DNA from: Clostridium sp. AM58-1XD
GTDB lineage: Bacteria > Bacillota > Clostridia > Lachnospirales > Lachnospiraceae
Length of the DNA stretch: 64,000 nt
Reading direction: 5' to 3'
NCBI RefSeq assembly: GCF_003464085.1
Contig: NZ_QSDR01000007.1
Location: 101,771-165,770 of the forward strand
Within the stretch, counting starts at the first letter, position 1. Every line of letters starts with the position of its first letter. The position numbers and the translations under genes are program-made. Of the stretch, positions 28,160 to 38,744 are shown one piece after another. The notes beneath the pieces are model-generated. The model was not told the DNA's origin and did no database searches. It saw only the letters and a program-made list of their open reading frames with translations.

Positions 28160-28189
28160 AAATTAACGAATCGCAGGAAGGTGCACAAG

Positions 28190-31100
28190 GTGACGAGACA
28201 GGAACGGATAATAACAGAAAAGAAAAATTATATATTATTTTTGAAGCTGTCTGTAATACTGGCAGCTTTCTGCCTTCTTGTTGTCGGAGCGGTGCTGTGG
28301 CAGAGGAAACAAGCATATGGAGCAAAAATACCGTTTCATATCATAGAGGTAGCGCCTACAAAACAGCAGGCAGTGCTGGGGTATTATATTGGCGGAGAGG
28401 CCGGTTTGATTGAGCGTGGGATGACGGAAGAGCAAATGAACGCTTTTTGGAGTTCGAAAAATGAATGGTATGATAATCCGAACTGTTATTACTTTTTTTG
28501 GGACCCTACGAAAAATAAAGATACAGAATTTTCAGGGTACCTGCCCCCATATACTCTCTTAAAAGAGAATGGGAAAAATAAGGGAGTAATAAATAATGAA
28601 ATATTTAAAATGGTTTGCCTTGGCGTAGGAGAGTATGATTCTTCAAAAAGTCCTTATTGGAATTATCAGAACAACCAGATAGCTTTGACTGAGTTTGATT
28701 CAAAATACGAGATTCATTTGAGTGTGAAGACTCCAAATGAACTGACGGAAGAAGATATTAAAAGCGCTGATTATATCCATTTTGACAGCGGTAATAAGAA
28801 TGGAGATATCGAAAACTTTAGTCTGATATATAATACAATCCTCGACCGAAATGGTAATCCAAGCTTTGAAGAATACTCTATTAATACATGTGATATTACG
28901 TTTGGCCAAGCAAAAGAAATATATCAGAGGGCAATGTCTGGAAATCTTTCAGTAGCTCTTCCAGGTGAAAAGTTGTGGAGTAAAGCTTCTAACAGTAATT
29001 TTAATTTGTTTAAACTGCAGATGATGTTTAATTTTTTTGATGATCCCAGTCAGTTTAATGAGTTGTTTGAACCTGGAGGCAGGAATGGATTCTATATTAA
29101 TGAAAACGGAGAACTGTATAAAGACGGACAATATAAAAGCCAGTGGAGTATTGAAAACTTAAGTGAGGGATTAGAGCCAGACGAGGGAGGATATATCACT
29201 TCCTTTCCGGGGCACAATGACGGAACTGGGAATTATATACCGCCTATCCAAGACAATATATTGATATATGATATGAATGATGTATCGTCTCATGGGTTTT
29301 TATCAAAAGGATTTCTACCATTCAATAAAATAGAAATTATTTTGGATGGTAAGATCGAAAGCGGGGGAATTCCCGACAACCCGGAAGACGCTTCCGTCCA
29401 CGTCCTGGAAATCCAGCCATGTAACAGCTACAAATTTCAGACAATCGAGGCCGTAAACTGCTGGCAAAGTACCTCTATGGCGACGAATCGTATGAGAAGT
29501 ATTTTCATATTACCCATGTGACGCCAAATACTTTGAATGGTATGACAGCCGACCTTGCGGCGGATTATGACGTCATCTATATCGGGGAAAATGTCGATCT
29601 CTTCGGAGAGAATACCATTTATAAGCAATTCCCATATAACCATATGGGAGATATCGTCCGAACGGATACGCTGAGCAATGGTCTGCGGAAAGAAGATTAT
29701 ATCACGAAAGAAGGATTTCAGAGCCTTTTGGGAAAAAATGATATTGTTAATCTTTCAGGAGACCTTCATTCCAATAAAGATGCTCTTTGGAATGAGAATT
29801 TGAAAGAACAGTGGAAAAATGGAAACTCTGCGATGTATTTTCTGCGAAATATGTCCCTGATTCCTGAGCTGGAGAATGGAAATACTTTGGCTGGAGAAGC
29901 CAGATTCAGCGGAAATGATCTTACGGATTCCATGAGAGTACAGCTGGAAGAGTTTATTAAGGCTGACATGCCGGTGATTGCAGCTGGAAAAGTAATAGAT
30001 ACGGCTTGGGCTGTTAAAAATGATTTGGATAATAAGGGCAGCAAACCGCAGAGTCCGGCAGATGCAAATATTTATCAGGTACTTGCGGAGAATCTGGAAA
30101 AAGACAACAGACAGATTTTCAGAGAACCGGATTTTGCAGAGACGATTGACAATCTTGAACTTCCGAATAATCGTCCTGAAGTAAAGATTCATTTCGATGA
30201 AAATGAAACGATAGCGCCTGTTCAGCCGGAGGGGGATGAGGAGAGAAAAACGATCCTTGAACTGGAGCGGTCCAATTCTCTGAGCTTTACTTATGAAGCC
30301 GACAGCAGTGCGGCGCTTACTCTGATTATAGATGTAAATGGCGACGGGATGTTTACGGAAACTAAGTCAGATGAGGACACATCGTCATCAGGAAGCGGTC
30401 AGGCAAGTCAGGACCAGACAAAGGAACTGCCTCACGATTATGTGTATAAAATTCCGGCAGATGAAGCAGATGGTGAGATCAGTATAGACCTTTCTTCTCT
30501 GGGACTGGATGATGAGGTTTACCAGTTCCAGCTTACGGCAGTTTCCGGCGATATGAGGAGCAGGGACAGAGGCTATTTCCGCCCGGTCCAGCAGAAAAGA
30601 GATATAAAAATTCTCCAGGTGATTCCGGAAGATGGCGATCAGTGGAACCTTCAGAGTAATACGAAATTCATGGAACTTCTCAGAGATGTTACTGAAAATG
30701 AAGATTCAACGGAATACGGAAAGATCGAATTTGAGGCTAAAACATGCGAAAACATATCAGATGCAGGAAAGGGACTGAATCTGGATGACTACGATATGAT
30801 TCTATTCGGCATGGGCTTTGATTCAGATGAGCTTTTAAACGGAGAAACGGACATCACGGATCCGGATGCGATCGAAAAACTCAGAGAATATATCGAAAAG
30901 GAAAAACGGCCTGTTATATTCACAAATGATTCCATGTCCTATGTGAATTCCCTGAATTATATGACGCCGGTTGAGAAAAAATTTGTATGGAAACAGATGA
31001 CGGTAGCAGATTATAACCGGTTTACATCAAATGGCACTAAGAAACTGACAGACGACGGCGTGAACTTTAAGAAGACGGAATATGAGGTTGGGACGCCAGT

Positions 31101-33017
31101 TGGGGATAACGGAATATCGGCAATAGAAAACTTAAACAGCCAGATGGATAAAGAGGGAGTAAGCTCAGATGAGCATATCTATTTGAGCGACGAATATCAA
31201 AAGAATGTACAGGGATACCGGAAGGTAATTGCTCCTGTAAAAGAGGGGACGGCAGATTATCAGTTGGGAGCGGAATATAGGGTCATTATCTGGTTTTCAA
31301 CGAAAGATTATGATATACCTCTCTATAACAGCTCAGGCTCTCATGGAAGTGCAACATGTGCAGAGGTATATGACTTTTTTAATGGAAAAGGGTTCAGCGT
31401 GGAAATGCAGAGCGTAGACAGACTCCTTTTTCCAATTAAATATTATAATCTGGCCAGAGGAGCGACAACTTTAGAAGAATTCCGGGCTGCAATGGAAAGC
31501 AGCGATACGGTTAAATGGGGATCATGGACCAAGAGGACGGCTTATTGGAAAGATGTCTATTCGATGTTTTTGTCAAAAGGAGACGTTGTCCCGGAATCAC
31601 GGATAGATATTATGAATCCAGTAACGGTTGCCGGACAGACATATTACCTTTATGATGATCAGTATCTGGCATATCCTGCCGATGAAAGTACCACAATTAC
31701 CTGCCGGGAATCATGGAAATATGCGGTAGAAGAAACATCTGCCTCCGGCGGTGAAGTAACTGGCAAGAGAAGCTTTACCCTTATGCCGGTAGCCGGTAAC
31801 GAAAAGGCCATGTATCCGGATAAACCAGCCTGGAATTATTATGTGACCCAGTCTTTCCGAAATACCCTGGGTATGGACCGCTTCGGTATTACCATAACGG
31901 AAGCGGATCGAAAGAAACAGGATAAGGACCTTGGAAGCGTCCGCTACAGAAATGATAATAAGAACGATGGAATCTGGAAAGATGATGAAATAAAGCAGCT
32001 GCAGGGATTTACGGATGGCATGCTTCTGGAATATGCTTCTTTGGCGTCAGGACTTAACGACAATCGTCCGTTTTCCAGTGCAAACAAGGGATATTTATAT
32101 GGTGCTGAAAACAGAACATCACGGGCAGAAGAACTGAATCCCGGCATTGTCAGCTGCTATCCATATGAAATCAATACGGATGCCATGGTAGAGATCAAAG
32201 AAAACCATGCGCCGTACTATGAGCTTTCATTAAACAGACAGAACAGGAAAGAGTATGGAGATATAACGGTCTGGTATACCCTTGGCAGCACGCCGGGAGG
32301 CCCAGACGGCATTCCGGATGAAGAATCCGAGTATTTTGCTACAACCAGAAAAGATGCCTCTAACAATTATTACCTGTATTCAAAGGGAAATGTCTTCTAT
32401 ACAGGTTTCTCCATATACGGAGATTCGGCAGAGGATTCTAAGGATGGACGGACCGAAGAGACGAAGCTGTTTATCAATACGATCTTTGCTGCCCTGAAAA
32501 CCTCGAATCCTAGAAAAGATGAAACCGTTTATACAGTAGTAAAGGAAGACAGTGAAACTGGGATTGTCTATATCTCCAAGGAAGCGGGAGGCAGCAGCCG
32601 GTATGTCCACTACTATGACGAGGATGACAATCAGGCATCAATTTACTTCTGTCTGGAAAAGCAGGAGCTGTCGGTGAAACAGCTGCAATCCGCATTGGAG
32701 TTGTAGAGAAAAATGGGGACGCGGAAGATTTTAAGAAACTGGATCCGGGCAGCTATACTGTGACAGCTGAAGTTGAAAATCCGGATGCAGGTGTGGACCT
32801 GTCGGCCTTTCCGATTGTGCCGTTTCCGGAGGAAGGCACTGAACCGCAGTGGATCAGGCTTGATCTCACCTGGGAATCCAACAATCCTGCTGCGTGGGAC
32901 GGAAAAACCCTTGCAGTTCAGGTCATGGGAAACGGAGGCGACAGTTCCATAAAACATCCGAAAGCCGTACATGCTGAAATTCTCATGGTATGCAGGGAGC
33001 TTTTTGATCTGGACTAA
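28190..33017 (+). CDS. Giant DUF5057-type membrane-anchored surface protein (two one-base deletions)
   Basis: Restoring an A in AAA at 29455-29457 and a G near 32682 joins three frames into a 1609-residue protein. The start is GTG 28190, after AGGAAGG. A single N-terminal membrane segment (LFLKLSVILAAFCLLVVGAV) anchors it, and the rest is extracellular. The module starts FHIIEVAPTKQ, VHVLEIQPCNS and IKILQVIPEDG recur, each followed later by an Asp-Tyr hydrophobic strand (ADYIHFDSG, YDVIYIGENVD, YDMILFGMGF). This suggests three Rossmann-like, glutamine-amidotransferase-type domains separated by beta-rich insertions. No LPXTG or other wall anchor is seen. DUF5057 is of unknown function. Its place as the last gene of the pilus operon suggests a pilus-associated adhesin or tip partner; this is inference. 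Confidence 0.75.
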
Positions 33018-33040
33018 AATAATATATACAGCAGGAAATG

Positions 33041-33094
33041 ACGGCAGTGAGTCTGACGGTCCATGATGGACGGGAGGTTCGCTGCCGTTTTATA
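33041..33094 (+). terminator. Terminator of the pilus operon
   Basis: ACGGCAG (33041-33047) pairs with CTGCCGT (33082-33088), with a nested GTCCAT/ATGGAC stem inside, followed by TTTTATAA. Confidence 0.8.
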
Positions 33095-33234
33095 AGTGAT
33101 AAAATGTTTTAGTATTCTGCCGCTGGATATCTCTCCCTGTATTGAGTTTTGCGTATTAATCCATTATAATGAGAGAAACCTGAATTTTTGGAAAATATAA
33201 TCATATAAATGGATTCATGGCGGAACAGGGGTAA

Positions 33235-34740
33235 ATGAATATGGAGATTATTGAAAGCATGGCCGAAGCCTGGAGATGGCTGATGGCCCACTTGCTTGTT
33301 GTCAATTTAATACTTTCTATCGTAATTGTCTTTTTCCAGCGAAGAGACCCTAAAGCGGTCTGGACGTGGCTGATGGCTCTGTATTTTGTGCCCGTATTTG
33401 GCTTCCTGTTCTACCTGCTTCTATGCCAGGATATCAAAAAGAGCAAGATGTTTCATATTAAGGAAGTAGAGGATAAGCTGCGCGTGTCGGCGCGCGGCCA
33501 GGAGCTGTTTCTCAGAAGTCATGATTTAAGCATCGATGAACCGATGGGAAGGGATTATAAGGACCTGGTGCTCTATAATCTGGAACTTTCCGGCGCTGTT
33601 TTGACCGTGAATAATCAGCTTGATGTTTTCAGTGATGGGGAAGAGAAATTTGAAGACCTGCGCCGGGAATTGAGAATGGCCAGGAAATTTATACACATCC
33701 AGTACTATATTATTAAAAATGATGAGGTTTTTGATTCCCTCGTACCGATCCTGATGGATAAAGTAAAAGAAGGCGTAGAAGTGCGTATACTTTATGACGG
33801 CATGGGCGGTCGCTTTATGCCGAAAAGGCGGTGGGAAGAGCTGAGACAGGCAGGAATACAGATCGGTGAATTTTTTCCTGCATTTTTAGGAAGGCTGAAT
33901 TTTCGAGTAAACTACCGGAATCACCGTAAAATAGTGGTGATTGACAACGAAGTAGGATATGTAGGCGGATTTAATATTGGTAAGGAATACATTGGAAAGG
34001 ATAAAAAATTTGGCTTCTGGCGGGATACTCATTTAAAGATCAGGGGAGAGGCCGTTATCAGCCTGGAAATCCGCTTTGCCCTGGACTGGAATTATGCAGC
34101 TCATGAGAATCTTTTCCTGGATGCCAGATATTTTAATATGGATCCTGAAATACGCAGGGAGACGCGGGAAATCCTGGAAGGCAAAAAGCTGCCTCTTGGA
34201 ATTCAGATTATTACAAGCGGACCGGATGTGGAAAGCCGTCAGATCCGCAATAATTATCTGGAACTGTACCATAAGGCCAAAAAGCATATTTATATTCAGA
34301 CCCCGTATTTTGTGCCTGACGATGCAGTGCTTTCCGCTCTGCAGATTGCAGCCAGGTCCGGCGTGGATGTCAGGCTCATGATTCCCTGTATGCCCGATCA
34401 TCCGTTTGTGTATTGGGCGACATATTCTTATGTGGGCGATCTTCTGGAATCGGGAGCCAGATGTTACAAATACGAAGACGGATTTCTCCATGCCAAGGGT
34501 GTTATGACTGACGGAAGAGTGAGCTGCTATGGAACAGCCAATATGGATATCCGAAGCTTCGAGCTTAATTTCGAAGTCAATGCTACGATATATGATGAGG
34601 AGACTACAGAAAAACTGGAACAGATATTCCTGTATGATCTGCAGAGTTGTCATGAAATTACTTTAGAAGAATATAATGAGCGGCCTTTGTGGATTCGCTT
34701 TAAGGAGCAATGCTGCCGCTTGCTTTCTCCGCTGCTTTAG
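33235..34740 (+). CDS. cls: Cardiolipin synthase
   Basis: A 501-residue phospholipase-D-superfamily enzyme that makes cardiolipin from phosphatidylglycerol. Two N-terminal membrane segments (LLVVNLILSIVIVFF and WLMALYFVPVFGFLFYLLL) are followed by two HxK(x4)D motifs: HRKIVVIDNEVGYVGGFN (~223) and LHAKGVMTDGRVSCYGTANMD (~420). Length and order are standard for Cls. It starts a new transcription unit after the pilus terminator. Confidence 0.93.
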   Translation: MNMEIIESMAEAWRWLMAHLLVVNLILSIVIVFFQRRDPKAVWTWLMALYFVPVFGFLFYLLLCQDIKKSKMFHIKEVEDKLRVSARGQELFLRSHDLSIDEPMGRDYKDLVLYNLELSGAVLTVNNQLDVFSDGEEKFEDLRRELRMARKFIHIQYYIIKNDEVFDSLVPILMDKVKEGVEVRILYDGMGGRFMPKRRWEELRQAGIQIGEFFPAFLGRLNFRVNYRNHRKIVVIDNEVGYVGGFNIGKEYIGKDKKFGFWRDTHLKIRGEAVISLEIRFALDWNYAAHENLFLDARYFNMDPEIRRETREILEGKKLPLGIQIITSGPDVESRQIRNNYLELYHKAKKHIYIQTPYFVPDDAVLSALQIAARSGVDVRLMIPCMPDHPFVYWATYSYVGDLLESGARCYKYEDGFLHAKGVMTDGRVSCYGTANMDIRSFELNFEVNATIYDEETTEKLEQIFLYDLQSCHEITLEEYNERPLWIRFKEQCCRLLSPLL

Positions 34741-34801
34741 AATCGAATAAAAACAGAAAAAAGATGAATAAAATGCCTGCGGCATGGTACATACTAGTGC
34801 C

Positions 34802-35293
34802 ATGAAGATGATAATAAGAATGAAAGACATTGTACAGAATTTTTTAAAATGCGGAGTAGCCGGATGGTGTCTGGAAGTGATGTTTACTTCTGTAGAATCT
34901 ATTATGGTTGGAGATTGGAGGCTGATGGGAAAAACTTCTTTGCTCATGTTTCCGATTTATGGACTGGGCGCGCTTCTCGGTCCGATCGGAGCAGGAATGG
35001 ATCGCTGGATCGGAGATGACAAAACAGCAGTTACAGTCAGCGCCAGGCAGCAGGCGGCAGTTAAGAGCCTGAAACCGGGGGATCGTGCGATTCGCCATGG
35101 AATGCTCTATATGGTGTTGATTTTTATTGTAGAGTATGGCTCAGGACTTTGGCTGCGTACCCATGGGATGTGCCCGTGGGATTATTCGGGACGGCACAGC
35201 AATATTAACGGCCTGATCCGGCTGGATTTTGCTCCTCTGTGGTTTGGAACAGGACTTTTATTTGAACAAATTACGAAAAAGAAAAGCGGCTAG
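34802..35293 (+). CDS. Small membrane protein, putative ABC-transporter type IV (PF06541-like)
   Basis: About 163 residues with four hydrophobic segments. GWCLEVMFTS, a short loop, FPIYGLGA, and CPWDYSGRHSNINGLIRLDFAPLWF are hallmarks of the PF06541 (DUF1113) family, annotated as putative ABC permeases of unknown substrate. No ribosome binding site clearly fixes the start; ATG 34802 gives the cleanest N-terminus, and GTG 34784 is an alternative. No ATPase gene is adjacent, so the transporter label should be taken loosely. Confidence 0.75.
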   Translation: MKMIIRMKDIVQNFLKCGVAGWCLEVMFTSVESIMVGDWRLMGKTSLLMFPIYGLGALLGPIGAGMDRWIGDDKTAVTVSARQQAAVKSLKPGDRAIRHGMLYMVLIFIVEYGSGLWLRTHGMCPWDYSGRHSNINGLIRLDFAPLWFGTGLLFEQITKKKSG

Positions 35294-35318
35294 AGCTTGT
35301 AATCTGGCCGCTTGTTTT
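35284..35318 (+). terminator. Terminator overlapping the end of the PF06541 gene
   Basis: AAGCGGCTAGA (35284-35294) pairs with TCTGGCCGCTT (35303-35313) with one T-G pair, followed by GTTTTAT. The stop codon lies inside the left arm. Confidence 0.8.
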
Positions 35319-35442
35319 ATATAATGAATTATAGTTCGGATTTCCGGAAATGTTTCACGAAGCGCAAGGCGGCGCAGATGGCCTTGTGCTGCCAAATGGA
35401 CGGAAAATCAGTATTTTACCAGACAGAAAGGAAATGAAAGCA

Positions 35443-36198
35443 ATGATACGATTTATTCTGGTTTCGCTGAGTGTCATTCTGTTTTTAGTGCTTAGTATCC
35501 CGATTCTTATTATAGAGTGGTTTATAGGAAAGACAAATCCGGAGAAGAGGGACTGGCAGAGTTTGAACATTGTGAAGGGAATGTTCCGCTATCTCCTGGC
35601 GTTGACCGGTGTAACGGTTACTGTGAAAGGAGCAGAGAACATTCCGACAAAAACAGCAGTGCTTTTTGTCGGAAATCACAGGAGCTATTTCGATATCCTT
35701 GTAGGGTATGTTACAGTGCCGTCTCTGACCGGGTTTGTGGCAAAGAAGGAAATGCTCCGTTATCCGCTTCTGAAAGATTGGATGCGCAATGTAAACTGCC
35801 TGTTTCTTGACAGGGTAAATATGAAAGAAGGATTGAAAACAATCCTGACCGGCATCGAGAAAGTAAAACACGGGATATCCATATGGATATTTCCGGAAGG
35901 AACCCGCAATAGAAATAAGGATGTGCTGGAAATGCTGCCGTTTAAGGAAGGGAGCCTGAAGATTGCAGAAAAAGCAGGCTGTCCGGTGGTGCCCGTGGCA
36001 ATAACCGGAACGGCTGAAATTTTTGAGTCTCATATTCCGTTTATGAAGCCGTCTCACGTGATTATAGAATTCGGCACTCCGTTTTATGTTAAAGAGCTGG
36101 AACCGGAAAAGAAAAAATTTGCGGGGGCATATACGAGAGATATCATTAAAGGGATGCTGGAAGACCAGCTGGAAGAACGGGAAAGCTGGAAAGCTTAA
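35443..36198 (+). CDS. plsC: 1-acyl-sn-glycerol-3-phosphate acyltransferase
   Basis: A 251-residue membrane acyltransferase that makes phosphatidic acid. One N-terminal membrane segment (MIRFILVSLSVILFLVLSIPILII) is followed by the NHRSYFD (HX4D) catalytic motif at ~82 and FPEGTRNR at ~155, with the later PVVPVAITGT segment. ATG 35443 has AAAGGAAA at a workable distance. A nearby ATG at 35434 is too close to the ribosome binding site, and longer starts lack one. Confidence 0.92.
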   Translation: MIRFILVSLSVILFLVLSIPILIIEWFIGKTNPEKRDWQSLNIVKGMFRYLLALTGVTVTVKGAENIPTKTAVLFVGNHRSYFDILVGYVTVPSLTGFVAKKEMLRYPLLKDWMRNVNCLFLDRVNMKEGLKTILTGIEKVKHGISIWIFPEGTRNRNKDVLEMLPFKEGSLKIAEKAGCPVVPVAITGTAEIFESHIPFMKPSHVIIEFGTPFYVKELEPEKKKFAGAYTRDIIKGMLEDQLEERESWKA

Positions 36199-36232
36199 TT
36201 CCAGAGCATATGGAAAACATCGGAGGAACACC

Positions 36233-37356
36233 ATGGATTTACAGGAAATCAGGAAACAGCTGGACGTTATAGATGCCGATTTGGTGAAGCTTTTTGAAGA
36301 GCGGATGAAATTGTGCAGGAGCGTGGCAGAATATAAAATTGATACTGGGAAGCCGGTATTCGACGGGGAGAGGGAGAAGCAGAAGATAGAGTCAGTGCGG
36401 GCCCTCGCAGGAGAAGAGAACAAGCAGAGTGTGGAGGAGCTGTTCTCTCAGATTATGACATTGAGCAGAAGACTGCAGTACCAGCTGCTTTCCGAAAAGG
36501 GAAAGGGGCCGGGATTCATTTCAGGCAGGCAGACAGCCTGAATACAGAAGGGATCCGCGTGGTTTATCAGGGAATTGAAGGTGCATACAGCCATGGCGCA
36601 ACTCTGCAGTTTTTTGGAAAAGATGCAGATACATATCATGTGAAAACATGGGAAGAGGCGATGCAGGAAGTAGAAGCAGGGAAAGCGGACTATGCAGTTC
36701 TTCCGATTGAAAATTCCTCAGCAGGCGTCGTTGCGGATAACTATGATCTGCTGATGAAATATCACAACCATATTGTTGCGGAAACACTTCTTCCGGTCAG
36801 CCATGCGCTGCTTGGTTTGCCGGAGGCAAAAATCGAAGATATACAAACGGTGTTTTCCCACCTGCAGGGGCTTATGCAGTGCTCCGATTATCTGAACAGC
36901 CATCCGGACTGGAAACAGATCAGCGTGGAGAATACCGCTGTAGCGGCCAGGAAGGTTCTGGAAGGTGCGGATCCGACAGAGGCAGCAATTGCCAGTGAAA
37001 TAGCAGGAAAACTTTATGGTCTCAAAATTCTGCAGTCCCAGGTGAATGATAATAAGAGTAATACGACAAGGTTTATCATTGTAGCCAGGGAGGCCGTTTA
37101 TAAAAAAGATGCAGGAAAGGTGAGCATTTGTTTCGAACTGCCCCATAAAAGCGGTTCCCTTTACAATATGCTGAGCCATTTTATCTATAACAACGTCAAT
37201 ATGGTGATGATAGAATCCCGCCCGATTAAAGACAAAAACTGGGAGTACCGGTTCTTTGTGGATATTGAGGGCAACCTTGGTGATGCAGCTGTGTGCAGCG
37301 CGCTGAAGGGAATTGATGAAGAGGCAGAAAACATGAGGATTATTGGCAATTATTAA
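36233..37356 (+). CDS. pheA: Bifunctional chorismate mutase / prephenate dehydratase (one-base deletion)
   Basis: P-protein of phenylalanine synthesis. The N-terminal AroQ-type chorismate mutase (LQEIRKQLDVIDADLVKLFEER) ends prematurely at 36541. Restoring one G in GGGG at 36505-36508 continues the frame through GIHFRQADSLNTEGIRVV into the prephenate dehydratase domain (YQGIEGAYSH, PIENSSAG, the TRF motif in SNTTRFIIV) and an ACT domain (ELPHKSGSLYNMLSHF, MIESRPIKDKNWEY) that binds Phe as feedback inhibitor. The corrected length is 374 residues, normal for PheA. GGAGGAACACC precedes ATG 36233. Confidence 0.92.
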
Positions 37357-37457
37357 TTCAGATAACTGTTCAGGACGGTAAAACATGAGGGAATAGAATC
37401 AGCGTCGTCCTGAACCGCCATAGTTTTAGAACGAAAGAAAAGAGGATAAAGCGGACG

Positions 37458-38726
37458 ATGAAGACAGCACAGTTAGTAATATACAAAAATCTGAGGTATC
37501 AGGATTTATTTGACAGGATGGCGGCCCTTTTATCAGGTGAAGGAGACGGCGATTCCTATGCGTGCGCAAATGACCTGATTGAACTGGCAGCGGCATATGG
37601 GCTGGAAGGTAACCTGTGGCATTGTTTTCTGGCATTGTGTCTGGCAAATAATGAAAATGCATACAGCACTTCATGCGAGATTGTGGGAGAGGTAGAGGGC
37701 AGTTTAAACCGCCTTGTAAAGCATGATTTTGCCATTATCAAAGAACTGTTTGACTGTGACATTAGGAAGCTGGACGAAATCTCCGGGGCCGAACCGGTAT
37801 GGGCGGAACTTAAGAATTACAAGGCAGCCAACGGCAACAGCCGTATGTTTAATAAAAGAATACGTGACAGGATCGTAGAGCTTGCCGTTTCTCTGGAACA
37901 TGCGAGAGACGAGGAAGATTTTCACAAGATGATAACGGAGTTTTACCGGGAATTCGGCGTAGGAAAGTTCGGTCTCAATAAGGCCTTTCGCATCGCAGAG
38001 AAAGGCGAGGAGGTAGATATTGAACCGATCGTCAACATCGAGCATGTGTACCTGAATGATCTGGTCGGATATGAAATTCAAAAGAAAAAGATCATTGATA
38101 ATACGGAGGCATTTATTGAAGGAAAGGCGGCAAACAACGTTCTGCTCTTCGGAGATGCCGGTACAGGCAAATCTTCCAGTGTAAAAGCGATATTAAATGA
38201 ATATTATGACAGAGGACTGAGAATTATTGAGGTATATAAGCATCAGTTCCGTTGCCTGTCGGATGTGATTGAACAGATTAAAGACAGAAATTATAAATTT
38301 ATTATTTATATGGACGACCTTTCTTTTGAAGAAACAGAGCTGGAATATAAGTATTTGAAGGCGATTATTGAAGGCGGCCTGGGCAGAAAACCGGAGAATG
38401 TACTGATTTATGCCACGTCCAACAGACGCCATCTCGTACGTGAGAGCTTCCGTGACAAAAGGACGCTGGATGATGATGTCCATAATAATGATACGGTTCA
38501 GGAAAAACTGTCGCTCGTAGCGAGGTTTGGCGTTACGATTTACTTCGGCGCTCCGGATAAAAAGGAGTTCCAGAATATTGTAAAGGTACTGGCTGAAAAA
38601 TATCATGTAACCATGCCGGAAGATGAACTTCTGGCAGAAGCAAATAAGTGGGAGTTGAGCCATGGGGGGCTTTCCGGAAGGACGGCGGCGCAGTTTATCA
38701 CTTATCTTTTAGGTAAAATGCAGTAA
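37458..38726 (+). CDS. DUF815 family AAA-type ATPase
   Basis: A 422-residue protein. The C-terminal half is an AAA-like ATPase with Walker A LFGDAGTGKSS (~236), Walker B KFIIYMDDLSFE (~283) and an arginine-bearing ATSNRRHLVRESF segment, which together identify DUF815 (PF05673). The N-terminal ~180 residues are helical and unassigned. The cellular role of the family is unknown. It precedes ppx and ppk1 by 18 bp, so it may be cotranscribed with polyphosphate metabolism. Confidence 0.88.
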   Translation: MKTAQLVIYKNLRYQDLFDRMAALLSGEGDGDSYACANDLIELAAAYGLEGNLWHCFLALCLANNENAYSTSCEIVGEVEGSLNRLVKHDFAIIKELFDCDIRKLDEISGAEPVWAELKNYKAANGNSRMFNKRIRDRIVELAVSLEHARDEEDFHKMITEFYREFGVGKFGLNKAFRIAEKGEEVDIEPIVNIEHVYLNDLVGYEIQKKKIIDNTEAFIEGKAANNVLLFGDAGTGKSSSVKAILNEYYDRGLRIIEVYKHQFRCLSDVIEQIKDRNYKFIIYMDDLSFEETELEYKYLKAIIEGGLGRKPENVLIYATSNRRHLVRESFRDKRTLDDDVHNNDTVQEKLSLVARFGVTIYFGAPDKKEFQNIVKVLAEKYHVTMPEDELLAEANKWELSHGGLSGRTAAQFITYLLGKMQ

Positions 38727-38744
38727 AGAACAGGGAGGTTTTTT

